Part shown: in pieces, positions 24,243 to 35,000 of the stretch
Position numbering within the stretch: position 1 is the first letter of the stretch
Layout of the letters: every line of letters begins with the position of its first letter
Source of the DNA: Chrysomallon squamiferum
Taxonomy: Eukaryota; Mollusca; Gastropoda; Neomphalida; Peltospiridae
DNA length: 35,000 nucleotides
NCBI GenBank assembly: GCA_012295275.1
Contig: CM022671.1
Location: 30,793,750 to 30,828,749, forward strand
Direction of reading: 5' to 3'
The notes under the pieces: generated by a model
Seen by the model: the letters and a program-made list of their open reading frames with translations, nothing else
What the model was told of the DNA's origin: nothing
The model's database searches: none
Position numbers and translations under genes: made by a program

Positions 24243-24252
24243 GGGATAGTTA
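23393..24252. repeat. Duplicated block bounded by GA and CT arrays
   Basis: Copy 1 (about 23393-23693) and copy 2 (about 23728-24252) share the order GA array, tcacagaaatgtaaaaagaa, a conserved AT-rich body (aatgataat, agatatgca, gtaaatacg, agccgcact), CT array, gggatagttat. Copy 2 has about 60-80 extra bases in the body and a much longer CT array with CCTC units (24057-24240). GA and CT arrays at the two ends of each copy are complementary, so each copy can fold back. Confidence 0.85.
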
Positions 24253-24590
24253 TAACAAAAAACGTAACAACAACAACAATTATTACAATATAGTAATCAG
24301 AACAATATAAAAGTAATAATAAATAATAATATAATAATAATAATAAAGAGAAATTAATAATAGTAATAATAACGACGACAAACAAAATACTTAAACAACG
24401 AATAAAAACAAATAAATAAATAAACAATTTTGTAGATAACTAAATAATAACGACAACAACACTAACTAATAATTTTAACAACAATAACAAATAAAGTAAT
24501 AAAGATAAACAAAGAAAGAACGAAATAAACAAATAAATTAAAAATATATATACATAATAATAAAAACGAAACTAAACTAATTAACTGAAA

Positions 24591-24630
<40 letters not shown>

Positions 24631-24928
24631 CCACACAGAAGAACATTATTTTGTTTGGTTGCGGTTATTTTACTCCTCGCTGCCTTACACACACCGAATG
24701 TAATCGTAAGTTTACGTACAACTCGTTTTGTCCAGTGCTTTTATTCATCTTCGTAAGACATTCAGAGATAAAAGAAAACACAAATACAATACTGTGTTAT
24801 ATAACAAATTATTAGTAATACCACGCTTACTCTAAAAAAAAAAAACACCCATAACAAACAACAACAACAAAACAAACAAAATACGGTTATAGATTAACCA
24901 ACAAACAAAGAAACAAAATAAAATAAAA
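24253..24928. repeat. AT-rich intergenic with AAT and AAAT arrays
   Basis: Interrupted AAT/ACA units to 24560, then an AAAT array (24589-24629), a short GC-richer stretch (24650-24760) and A-rich sequence. No gene seen. Confidence 0.7.
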
Positions 24929-25166
24929 ATGAATAAGCGGATATATTTCATCTGCTGTAAAATATATTTGAATGTCTTTGAATTTCAGATTTACCTTCGA
25001 AATCAGAGATTATTGCTTCAGTGTGGACAAAACAACAACAAGAACTGTGCTGACAACCAAAAAAGAAACACACCCAAAAACAAACAAAAAAACTACTTTT
25101 CCAAACAATTCCGTGAAAGCTCTTTCGTAACTATTTGCCGAAAGCACCGGTCTTCCTCCCCTTTCA

Positions 25167-25341
25167 GATATCACGTTATATCCAGGGCAGCGGCGGGACC
25201 GGAGGTGTAGTGGGTGGGGTCGGGGTGTGTATAGGGGGACTGTGCCACACTAAGATCATGACAGCGAATTTAGCTCGGTCTGTGTTCTCGCTGTTCGCTG
25301 AGACCCTCTCCCCTAGAAAACAAACACAGATTCTTCACTGA
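25167..25341 (+). other. Candidate 3'-terminal exon, GC-rich
   Basis: A pyrimidine-rich run ends in cctcccctttcag just before 25168, followed by an open frame of about 57 codons to TGA at 25339-25341. It is Gly/Val-rich (GGTGGVVGGVGVCIGG), then mixed. Its GC content is far above its surroundings. No family is recognised and no partner exon is known, so a transposon remnant is equally possible. Confidence 0.2.
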
Positions 25342-25664
25342 TATGCCTGATCAGTTTAGAATAATTGTTGTTTGATGTGTATAGTGAAAATGTATTTGCT
25401 GACCTAGAAAAAAAACTGTAGAATTGAATAGTGAATGCATTTTTGTATTGCTGGCTTTATGTTTAGATTATATTGGCGGTTTCTCTTGTTCGTAAAAAAA
25501 ACCCATTTTGCTTGTGTTCGATGTATTGGAGGGCAGAGCGTCTTAATTGTTTGAAAAGTATCTGGAGAGTATAATATATAGTATGTGTCAAGCACATATT
25601 AATAATGTCAGAAGATATACACATATAATAATAATAGTTGTAGTGGTTGTAGTAATAGAAGTAA

Positions 25665-25711
<47 letters not shown>

Positions 25712-26849
25712 AATAAAATAAAATAAAATAAATTAAAATATAATAAAATAAAATATCGTCTTTATAGACAGATCATAATTAATTTGTTTGTTTGTTTGTT
25801 TGTTTATTTATTTATTTCTTCCATCATTTTTTTTTTCTCTCTCTATTTAAACAGCCTGTTCTTAACAAACACTGGTGAATGAACGATTACAATACTAGAC
25901 TGATTGGCCGAGTTGACTGTCGTTGTAGTTGTCTCATAAATAAAGATACAAAAAGAAAATCCACTGCAGTCACTCCAGCTGAGTAATCATTATTTAATAT
26001 AATTGCCTGCAGCAAGGGATCTTTTCATAACACTATCCTGCACTCATATATAACACATAATTATCATTATTTTCCGAAGTAGTGTTTGGAACGGGAAAAA
26101 CTCATTCTTGTCACGGGCTGAGCAAAATAAATGAATACTCATTTACTGGCTTTTTTTTTATATAGTTCTGGATAAAAATATAACATTTTTAAAAATTATT
26201 TTAATAAAGCACACTTAAAGAGACCAAAAAAAAATAAAAAATAAATAAAAAAAGTATAATATATCACGGTTTTATTTTAATAGCCGCTCCATCGTTTGTC
26301 TTAAGTAAATTATTATTCTCAGTAAAATAGTATCAAAAAAAAAAAATATTACGTGGACTCTGTCTGACTAGAATTTTTCGTGATTTAACAAAAAACAAAA
26401 AATACAACCATTGTACTCAGTCTTTCTAGTAATTACTCGTAAATGAATTTTGAATTAAATTTAAAGAATGAATTAACAAAATATAAAGAAAAAGTAAAAT
26501 AAAATAGTTGACAATTATTTCAGTTATTTGGTGCACCGACGATGACAGCAGCAGCAGCAGTAGCAACAACAAAAACTACAAAAACTACAATAATAATAAT
26601 AATTGTAATAATAACAACAACAACAACAACAACAATAATTGGAGAACTTTGTGTATATGTGTGTATGTGTGTTAAAAATATATATTCAGAAAAAAATATT
26701 CGTGTTATTTCGTAATAATAACACGGCGATCTTGTAGGTAAATGTCTTCTTTCATTAACACCCACTGAATGTATTTATTTATTTATTTATTTATTTATTT
26801 ATTTTTTTAACAAGCTAAATCACCTTGACAAGCATTAACAAGTAATCTG
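25342..26849. other. Intergenic, no gene seen
   Basis: Contains AAAT/AAAAT arrays (25663-25755), TTTG/TTTA units (25783-25816), trinucleotide units (26545-26640) and a TTTA array (26768-26806). 25850-26130 is non-repetitive and includes ctgattggccgag, which recurs at about 26968 in the promoter-like segment. No ORF is convincing. Confidence 0.5.
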
Positions 26850-27130
26850 AACGCGCTGTGAAGCTGCGTGACGTCATCGACGTGGTCGTGTAAATCATAA
26901 ACCTCTCGTTCGTTACCTGTCAGAGGAAACGAGACGCAGGACAAGACTTTAACGATTAACACGTCGTCTGATTGGCCGAGCGCTGACGTGGAACAATCTT
27001 TGATTAATTACTGTGATTGGCTGCTCACCCACGTCAAATCACCGACGTTGTCTTATTGTCCATAAGTCGAACGAGAGCCTAAATATGATTGGTTAGATGA
27101 TCGATATTAACGGAAGGTATCATCATGGCT
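26850..27130. promoter_or_regulatory. CpG-rich promoter-like segment with CRE and CCAAT boxes
   Basis: A full palindromic CRE, TGACGTCA, is at 26869-26876. Three ATTGG (inverted CCAAT) motifs follow at 26971, 27016 and 27088, with several ACGT cores between them. CpG is dense compared with the flanks. An ATG (ATGGCTGACC) is at 27125 but runs into poly-T (27137-27170). No transcript unit is identified on either strand. Confidence 0.35.
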
Positions 27131-27136
27131 GACCGA

Positions 27137-27460
27137 TTTTTTTTTTTTTTTTTTTTGATTTTTTTTTTTATATTAATAAGCAACAGTAATAACAATGAAA
27201 ACAACACCAACAGTATTAACACCAACATCACCACCATCAGCAACAACAAAAACATCAACGTCGACAATAACAACCAACAACAAGCATTATTGCCGTAAAA
27301 TTCAGTAAAGTATAATTTTCAAATATCAAACTTTTTAGATGATTTATTTTTAGACGTAGACATTGTATGGTACAGCCGAGAATGGTGTTGTTAGTAAGAT
27401 GTGGCTGAGGGGAAAAAAAATTGACAAGATTTTTTGACATCTGTCTAAGACAGATTTTTC
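27137..27460. other. Intergenic with poly-T and AAC/ATC-rich stretch
   Basis: Two poly-T runs, then interrupted AAC/ACC/ATC units to 27290. No gene seen. Confidence 0.5.
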
Positions 27461-27495
27461 ATATTTTTTGACATCTGTCTAAGACAGATTTTTCT
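27428..27495. repeat. Tandem pair of a 32-bp unit with an internal palindrome
   Basis: The unit attttttgacatctgtct + aagacagatttttc occurs twice, with a 4-bp gap. Each copy contains atctgtct-a-agacagat, an 8-bp-arm palindrome. Confidence 0.85.
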
Positions 27496-27496
27496 A

Positions 27497-29676
27497 TATT
27501 ACTACTACTACTATGATTACTACTACTACTACTACTACACTACTATTTACTACTATCTATTATTATTACTGGTGCTACTACTTCTACCACCACTATTACT
27601 ACAACAACAACAACTACTACTACTACAATTACTACTTCTACTACTACCAACACAGCATCTGTTACTACTACTACTACTACCGCAATAACATCAACCACAA
27701 CTGAAATGACTGCTTCTGGTAGTACTTCTATTATTACTACTAATAAATTTGGCCATTTGCACGAAAGACTGGCACAAACGCAAACTGAACCTAAACTCTC
27801 AGAATTCTGTTTTCGCTTTTGATGTGTCTTTCTATAAATATCTGCATTTAAATCATTTAGAATCTTTTTGAAAAGATTTACCCAGTCGGATACACATTTA
27901 CGTAAATCAATGACTTAAACGGAACCTGTTTCTGACAGCCTCTCTGTCAGATGTAAAGAAACAAGAGAGATGAACTGTTAGCTCAAGCCAAAGATTTTAG
28001 ATTTCGAGGAGCTGGTAACACGCGAGAACACGCGAGTGAGGATAACAGATGCATCTGACAAGATTTAGCTCCAGTGGCTAAAATTAGTGTCGTGTATTAC
28101 AGTTCCTTTTGAACTCTTACAGAGCCAGGCCTGCGAAACCGTTCATAAATGTTTTATTATTTAACACATAAAAATAGTTTTCTTTACTCTCGTAGTTCAG
28201 ACAGAAATAGCAAAAAGAAAATTTAAAGCACTTTTCAAGTAATATTATTTATAGAAATGATAGTGGCACTTTTATTTTTTTTGACATGGATTTTATTCGC
28301 TAAATTATTGTTAGTAATAATTCATACTACATCTACATTTTTGGGTAATGTTTTGTTCGGGTGTTTTATTATTATTATTATTATTATAATTATTATTATT
28401 ATTATTATTTTTACTATTATTATTATTATTATTACTATTACTACTACTACTACAATTACTATTAGCACTACTACTGTTACCATTATCATCATTACTACTA
28501 CTACTAAAATTAGTTAGTACTACCTCCACTAAAACTACCACTTTCACCACCACCGCTACTACTACTACTACTACTGAGGTATTTTTGAAAGTGTGTTAAA
28601 GTAGTATTAGTTTCAGTATTAAAATATTAATAGTCGTTGTGGTAGTAGTAGCAGAAGTAATAGCAGCAATAATAACAGTAATAATAATAGTAGTAGTAAT
28701 AGTAAAAAAAAAAAGTAATAGTAGTTATTGTTGTAGTAATGGTCATATGACGATAATAACGACTCTAAAGATAATAGCTGCAGTAGTAAAATTACCAGGA
28801 ACTGTAAAAATATTCCAATATATTATTAGTGGTCTTTAACTTCATAATTATATTTGTTCTACCTTTTGTGACATTTCTAATCAGTAATAACACATATTTG
28901 GGGCAACTAAATCGGACATACCAGCATGCTTTTTATTTTACGGTACCCGGAAAAATAGCCGTTGTCACGCGTAAGATTAACTGCGCACCAAAGCGAAAAT
29001 ATGAAAACATCAGTTCGAGAATCGGGCGAGGCTTCATGTGAAGTCTTGTGAAGGGAGTCACGGAACCTAAAAACAGCTACATTTTTCACTCGCTTATAAA
29101 AGAGTAAAATTTTATATTAAATTTTGTCGTCATTAACAGTTATGAATATTTATGGAAAAAAACCCCAGAAGTTCTTATTCCAGTTTATTTCCGGACATTA
29201 CTGAATTATACATTATACAGACGTATATTGACTGATTTCGTTTGGTGTTGAATTCTGAATATTTTGTTCTTTCGTAATTTTTGTTTTAAACGAATCAGAA
29301 TTTCGTGAGATGTTTTTTTTTTTTCTTAGTTTTGATAAAACAGGTAACTGACGTATGATTTTTATGAAAAAGAAACAAATGGAGAATTTTTGAAGGGAGG
29401 ATAATACAAAAGCCATACGACGGAATAAAATAAAATATGCAAATGTCACTGATGTTGAGCTTATAATCTGTTTTATGTAAAAACTACAAACTGATTTGAA
29501 ATGAGGAAAGTTTATTTCTTAAGGTACATATTACATAACAAACTATGAATTTTGAACTACAAAGTGATAACAACAACAGTAACAACAACACATTTTCTTC
29601 TTCTTATTATTATTATTACTGTTACTGCTGTTGATGTTGTTTTCTTGTCGTCGTCGTGTTATTTAATGATTAATAA

Positions 29677-29718
<42 letters not shown>

Positions 29719-29740
29719 TAATAATAATAATAATAAACTC
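27497..29740. repeat. Intergenic with trinucleotide arrays
   Basis: ACT arrays (27497-27740), ATT/ACT (28363-28516), AGT/AAT (28640-28735), a second GTT/ATT patch (29580-29640) and AAT (29676-29738). 27750-28250 and 28850-29150 are non-repetitive; a short hairpin ctgacag-cctct-ctgtcag lies near 27935. The stretch 28910-29060 is GC-richer with overlapping short ORFs on both strands but no domain. Confidence 0.75.
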
Positions 29741-29997
29741 GATAACAATCACACACTATTTCCTATTTCGTATCTTTTCGTTCATCTTCGGTTTTACACC
29801 ACACAGCCTATTAATAATATGACGTCAACAATTGAATAACGTCATTCAGCAAATAGAAATCCAGGGTTTTATTTGGATGTAAGGAGATGTCTTGAATGAA
29901 AATGAAAAGAAAGAAAATTCTTGCAAGGTAACATTTTATTTTAATAGCTTCAACAATTTGATAAAAATATGAAACACAAAATTACTGCAACAAACAA

Positions 29998-30048
<51 letters not shown>

Positions 30049-30154
30049 TCGTTGAATTGGCTTTGTCTATATGAATGAATACAAGAATTAATTTAAATAA
30101 TTTCAGTCTGCCAACATTTTATATTCTTAAAGATTCTGGTTTGAATATTATCAC
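29741..30154. other. Intergenic flank of the large palindrome
   Basis: Non-repetitive AT-rich DNA and an AAT array (29998-30049). No gene seen. Confidence 0.5.
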
Positions 30155-30631
30155 GTCTTTTTAATGACATATCTAACATAAAACTTTAACATTAGTCCAG
30201 AAGAAAAACTGAAGTCAGTAAATCATTAGTGATTTTGATTTATTTCTATATTTTAAATATTTTTCTGTTTGCCGTTAGACATAATGGTGTACCATTTTCT
30301 CTTTGAACTCGATTTATTATAATTAAATTGCTGCTATGCTGCTAAATCATTTATCTTCTTAATTTTATCGTCAACTTTTGTTTTTGAGGCGCTCAGATAA
30401 AACAAGGTACACTTAGAAAAAATCTTTATTTTTAAATTAAACTGAAAATTAAATTCTTAAATAAACATAAATACATAATTAAGCAGGCTTATGTGAAAAA
30501 CTAATTCCGATGAAGAATACGATAAACACGTGTTTGAAAATATTGAAAAAGATAAAATTCAGTCCCTATTTATAAAACTGAGGTCAGTATTTCAGTGATT
30601 CGAGATATTTCATGAATCTACAGTTGTATTG

Positions 30632-30709
<78 letters not shown>

Positions 30710-30927
30710 GTCTCTCTCACATTTAATTTCTCACTCAATCTCTCTCTTTTATAGCTACAAATATTACAAATGAATATCTTGTTTTTATTAAAACAGAAAC
30801 AACAACAAGAAAAGTAATAATAATAAACTTATCAGAATAATGCTGATGGTATTATTATTATTATTATTGAACTTTATAATAGTGCTACTACTACTACTAC
30901 TACTACTACTAATAATAATAATAATAA

Positions 30928-30962
<35 letters not shown>

Positions 30963-31311
30963 ATAATAACAATGGCTCATATCAGAATATCGAAAAAGAA
31001 ATTCAGAAACGACAACAACAACACATACAGAAAACACAATAACATTAAACATAGCCGGGCTGTGAAGGATTTTTTTTTTTTTTTTTTTTTTTTTTTGTCT
31101 TCTGTTTAATATTTTCTTGTTATATGACTATAATTTCTCTATTTATGCATTCACTCTATTTCAAAAGTGTAGAGTTTCAAGTCGATTATATTTTTTAAAA
31201 AGTCCATTAACTGAAGAAACACAGGAGATGGACACAATGAACAAGTCATGGTCACTTCCTATCGAGTGTAACTGTATCTGTGTCCGTTTTATATCAGATA
31301 CTTCGTCATCA
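30155..31311 (+). repeat. Left arm of large imperfect palindrome
   Basis: Aligns as an inverted copy with 31340-32585. Anchors include ataaaactttaacattag (30178), cagataaaacaaggtaca (about 30394), attccgatgaagaata (about 30505), gaaaaagataaaattcag (about 30545), cattttcttgtt-type sequence past the poly-T (about 31110) and cattaactgaa at 31205. Interrupted by a CT array (30634-30704) and AGT/AAT arrays (30850-30970). Confidence 0.85.
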
Positions 31312-31446
31312 CCCTCCCATTAACTCCCGCACCTACAGAGATGATGAATTAATTGATGTGAAATGGACACAGATACAGTTACCCTCAACGGGAAGTGACC
31401 ATGACTTTGTTCATTGTGTCCATCTTTTGTGTGTGTTCAGTTAATG
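31205..31446. repeat. Well-conserved core of the palindrome
   Basis: Arms 31205-31290 and 31361-31446 are inverted copies with about ten mismatches and one indel in 86 bp. Weaker pairing continues inward to a loop of roughly 28 bases (31312-31339). Both arms encode the same peptide pattern, LTExTQxMDTMNK, in equivalent frames on opposite strands. Confidence 0.93.
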
Positions 31447-32013
31447 AACGATTTATTTGTTCGAACTGACGGACTAAATTTTGGAAATAAAGTGAATAAA
31501 AAAATATAAATATTATACTGATAAAACAAGAAAATGTAAAAAAAAAAAAAAAAAAAATAAAAATCGTGAAATAATTAAATATTTTATTAGTTATTGTCTT
31601 TTCTGTATTTTTGTTGCTGTTGTCGTTGTTGGTTTTGCTGAATTTCTTTGTAGACACCCAGATAGGATTCAGTGCCGATGTGACTAGTCTGCTTATACTC
31701 AGTGACAGACAACCGTTTATAGTGACACATACACAGACTGACAGACATACGTATACCAGACAGAGAGTGTGATAGACAGACAAACACGCAGTGAGAGATA
31801 GATTAGAACAGACAGACAGACAGAATGATAGAGAGAAAGATTATTTATCATTTTGTTTATTATAGTTATTGTTATTATTATTTGCTTTTTTAATTATTGC
31901 TACTGTTGTTGTTGTTGTTGTTGCTGTTGTTATTGTTTTGATAAAAATATAATATTAATTTTTTAACGAATTATACGAGTGAGAGAGCGAGAGAGAGAGA
32001 AAGATAAAGAGGA

Positions 32014-32072
<59 letters not shown>

Positions 32073-32585
32073 TGTATGTATGTATGCATGTATTTTCCTG
32101 AATTTTATCTTTTTCAATAATTTCAACACGTGTATATTCTTCATCGGAATTTGTTTTTCACCTAACACTACTTAATTATGTATTTACTTTTTGTTACAAA
32201 TTTAATTTTCATTTTATATTTATAAATAAAGATTTTTTTTTTTTTTTTTTTTTTTTTATATGTACCTTGTTTTATCTGAGGGCCTTAAAAAATAAAATCT
32301 GACAATAAAATTGAGAAGATCAATGATTTATTAGTAAAGCAAAAACTTAATTATAATAAATCATTTTTGTCATATGCTCAATTATCCAGTTCAAACAGAG
32401 TGGTGTACCTTTCGTTATGTGTAACGGTAAATAGATTTTAATTTTTTTTTTATTATTATTTTTTTTTTAAATTAAATTAATTTAAAAATTAAAAAATAAA
32501 TGTAAATCACTATTGATTTACTGATCTTTCGTTTTTCTTCAAAACTAATGTGAAAGTTTTATGCTATATATGTCAGTAAAAAAAT
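31340..32585 (-). repeat. Right arm of large imperfect palindrome
   Basis: Inverted copy of 30155-31311. Carries its own insertions, notably TA and TGTA arrays (32017-32090) and a poly-T (32231-32260). The GA-rich patch near 31979-32005 is the complement of the left arm's CT array. Confidence 0.85.
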
Positions 32586-32599
32586 TTAAAGAAAAAAGA

Positions 32600-32751
32600 A
32601 ATAATAATAATGATGATGATGATAATAATAATAATAATAATAATAGTAGTAGCAGTAGTAGTAGTAGTAGTAGTAAAATAATAATAATAATAATAACAAT
32701 AAAAATAATAATAATAAACAGAAATAGTAGTAGTAGTAGTAGCAGTAGCAC

Positions 32752-32792
<41 letters not shown>

Positions 32793-32837
32793 GTAATAGT
32801 AATAATAATAATAATAATAACAATAATAATAATAGTA

Positions 32838-32922
<85 letters not shown>

Positions 32923-32932
32923 TAATAATAAA
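32600..32932. repeat. Long compound (AAT/AGT) array
   Basis: About 330 bases of AAT and AGT units with occasional ATG and AAC. Long poly-Asn, poly-Leu and poly-Ile ORFs on it are artefacts. Confidence 0.95.
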
Positions 32933-33326
32933 ATCAAAGCTAAAAGAAAGGTCGATTTGACTGTACAGCACGTAATCAATGCACGGGACATTAATTCCGT
33001 TTTCCTGAAATAATTGTTGCGTCTCACTTTTTATCTGAAATACGACAGATGCAGTAATTGGTGTTTTTCTTTGATCGTTATCACTGCATTAAAGTTTATT
33101 CTTCCATAATTATCAGCTATTATTTTATTATACATCGATAATCATTACCTAACAAGCGTATCCGAACTTACATTGATTTTACATACACGATTAAATATAT
33201 ATAAACAAGTTAATTATAGAAGCAAAATCTAAGCCATTGCTAATCACGATATTCCTAACCAGAGTATTTAGAAACTGTGATCTACGAAGAAAAAAAAAAA
33301 AAAAAAAAAACGTTAAAGAATAACTG

Positions 33327-33605
33327 TGACGTCACTGATGTTTATTACGTATTTGATTATAATTACGCATAATGATTAATCATGACACGAGCTGACGTAA
33401 CAGTATTTTTGATTATTAGCAAAGGATTTATTTATATATATACTTTCCCATGAACATAACGTTATTTACTCTGTTTGATATATCGGTCAGCGAGCACTGG
33501 TTGGAACGGATTATAACGTGAATGACGTGGATGCAGGGTCGAGAGAGAGAGAGATTCGCTGCTCACAGTGTAAGTGATGTTCATTTCTGTCGACCTTTCT
33601 TCCAG
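33327..33605 (+). promoter_or_regulatory. Candidate promoter and first exon
   Basis: A TGACGTCA palindrome at 33327-33334 is followed by two further TGACGT motifs (33393-33398 and 33523-33528). After a GA patch comes a consensus donor, CACAGT|GTAAGTG, at 33569/33570. An ATG at 33522 starts a short open frame that reaches the donor. The downstream gene would lie beyond the window or be unrecognised. Confidence 0.22.
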
Positions 33606-34627
33606 ATGTGTTAAAAAGAAGTGAAGCGTGTTTCAGGACGTTTATGTGAAATATTGAAAACCTGGCAGTATTTGAAATACACCGAGACCGTGCATAATTA
33701 CACCTCTGACAGTGTCAGTAATGAGAATCAGAAACCAGGCTATCACAACTCAATTTTTTAATTTTTAATTTTTAAAATTATTTATTAAAAAAGAAAGAAA
33801 GAAAGAAATAAAATAAACAACATACGAAAAGCAATAAAATGAAATGAGAAAATAAAATAAAATAAAATAAAATAAATAAATAATGATATTAATAATAATA
33901 ATAATAATAACAACAATAACAATAATAATTAAAACATATTAATAATAATAATAATAATAAATATTTAAATAAATAAATAGGTTGTAGTAGTAGTAGCAGG
34001 AATAACTTTGGTAATAACTAAGTAGAAATCAAAGAAATAATTGTAGCAAAAAACGGTATTACTATACCATTATTGTTGTTTCTGCTGCTGTTTTTGCTGT
34101 TGTTCATTTTGTAGTTTGTGTTATAAACCTTTATTATATTTATCGGCTTTTGGTTTATTTCATTTCTACATTAATTAAAGTATATTACTCAATTTCAGTG
34201 TAATTTTTACAAGAACCTGCATCCGACCCTAAATTCATTGCTTATTCATAGAATATTGATCTGTTATTGAGTTCGCTTAAACTAGACAAACAATCGAAAC
34301 TAACATCTTTATTACAGAGATTCATGTTGACATAATAATAATGATTCCAGTTAAAATGGGATCGTTTAAATGTATCTGGACGAATTAAGGATTGGCAGTG
34401 TTGGAATATCACATATTTTTACACTGATCAGCTGGTTTCCAGATAAATAACATAATGAATGATCTACATATGTTAATTGTTATTACTACCACTGTCACTA
34501 TCATTGTGTTACTGTTGTTGTTGCTCTACAAGTACTTCTGCTACAGATAAGAAGAAGAAGAAGAAGAAGAAGAAGAAATAATAATAACAATATTAATATA
34601 TTTATTAATAATAATAGTGATATATTA

Positions 34628-34690
<63 letters not shown>

Positions 34691-35000
34691 CATAAAAACA
34701 TTAAGGAAAAAAAAAAATAATAATAATACAACTATATTTGTTTTTGTGTTGTTCTGTTATTTGAATTTGTTGTACATTATTTCTTATTGTTATTGTTGTT
34801 GTTGTTGTTATTACTCTTTGATTTCTGTACGTGACTACTAAACAGGTTTAAATTCTTTGGTTTCTCTAAATTCTCAATTTTCTTCGTTTTCTGGTTTAGT
34901 TCATTCCTTATTACATTATTTCTATCTCTTTTTCATCGCTTTCTCCTTCTTTCTTTCTTTCTTTCTTTTTTTTTTTTAAATTTTATCCCTTCAATCTATT
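33606..35000. other. Intergenic, no gene seen
   Basis: AAAG/AAAAT/AAT units (33790-33960), mixed GTT/GCT units (34070-34110), AAG (34549-34580), AAT (34628-34692), GTT (34785-34812) and TTTC with poly-T (34948-34978). 34110-34480 is plain AT-rich sequence without an ORF of note. Confidence 0.7.

Noticed and set aside
32545-33027. Poly-Leu, poly-Asn and poly-Ile ORFs of 130-160 codons
   Set aside because: Pure translation of AAT/AGT microsatellite; no coding signal.

Overview
This window is animal (metazoan) nuclear DNA. It is AT-rich and unusually full of microsatellites: GA/CT, AGT, AAT, CATA/TGTA and AAAT arrays plus long poly-A/T runs. Genes are sparse, and two show apparent GT-AG intron borders. 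The mix of neuropeptide-type GPCRs, GT31 galactosyltransferases and this repeat spectrum looks lophotrochozoan, most likely a mollusc and possibly a cephalopod. That assignment is inference and no marker in the window proves it.

Layout. 1-745: a short tandem duplication, a 103-codon unrecognised ORF and a GA array. 746-5169: no convincing gene, many simple repeats. 5170-6270 (-): class A GPCR of the FMRFamide-receptor-like type (366 aa). 6271-9531: microsatellites and two weak exon candidates. 9532-11109 (-): second, longer GPCR paralogue with a signal peptide and a 6 x 13-residue N-terminal repeat. 13404-13785: decayed duplicate of the 3' end of the next gene. 14195-16856 (-): two-exon beta-1,3-galactosyltransferase-like gene (GT31). 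Its 1333-bp intron splits an AT|G codon just before the membrane anchor. 19097-20208 (+): third GPCR paralogue, a pseudogene with at least four frame breaks and one stop. 22321-23329 (-): second GT31 gene, GC-rich, with membrane anchor and catalytic domain in different frames. 23393-24252: duplicated block bounded by GA and CT arrays. 26850-27130: CpG-rich, promoter-like segment. About 30155-32585: large imperfect palindrome. 32586-35000: simple repeats and one promoter/first-exon-like segment.

The GPCR and GT31 genes are interleaved members of two families that appear to have expanded locally. The GPCRs are predicted plasma-membrane peptide receptors; the GT31 proteins are predicted type II Golgi enzymes. 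Nothing in the sequence shows that the two families act in one pathway.

The most unusual signals are the roughly 2.4-kb palindrome, an 84-93 bp block identical in all three GPCR copies including the pseudogene, the start-codon-splitting intron of the first GT31 gene, and the frame break (or 49-nt intron) in the second.
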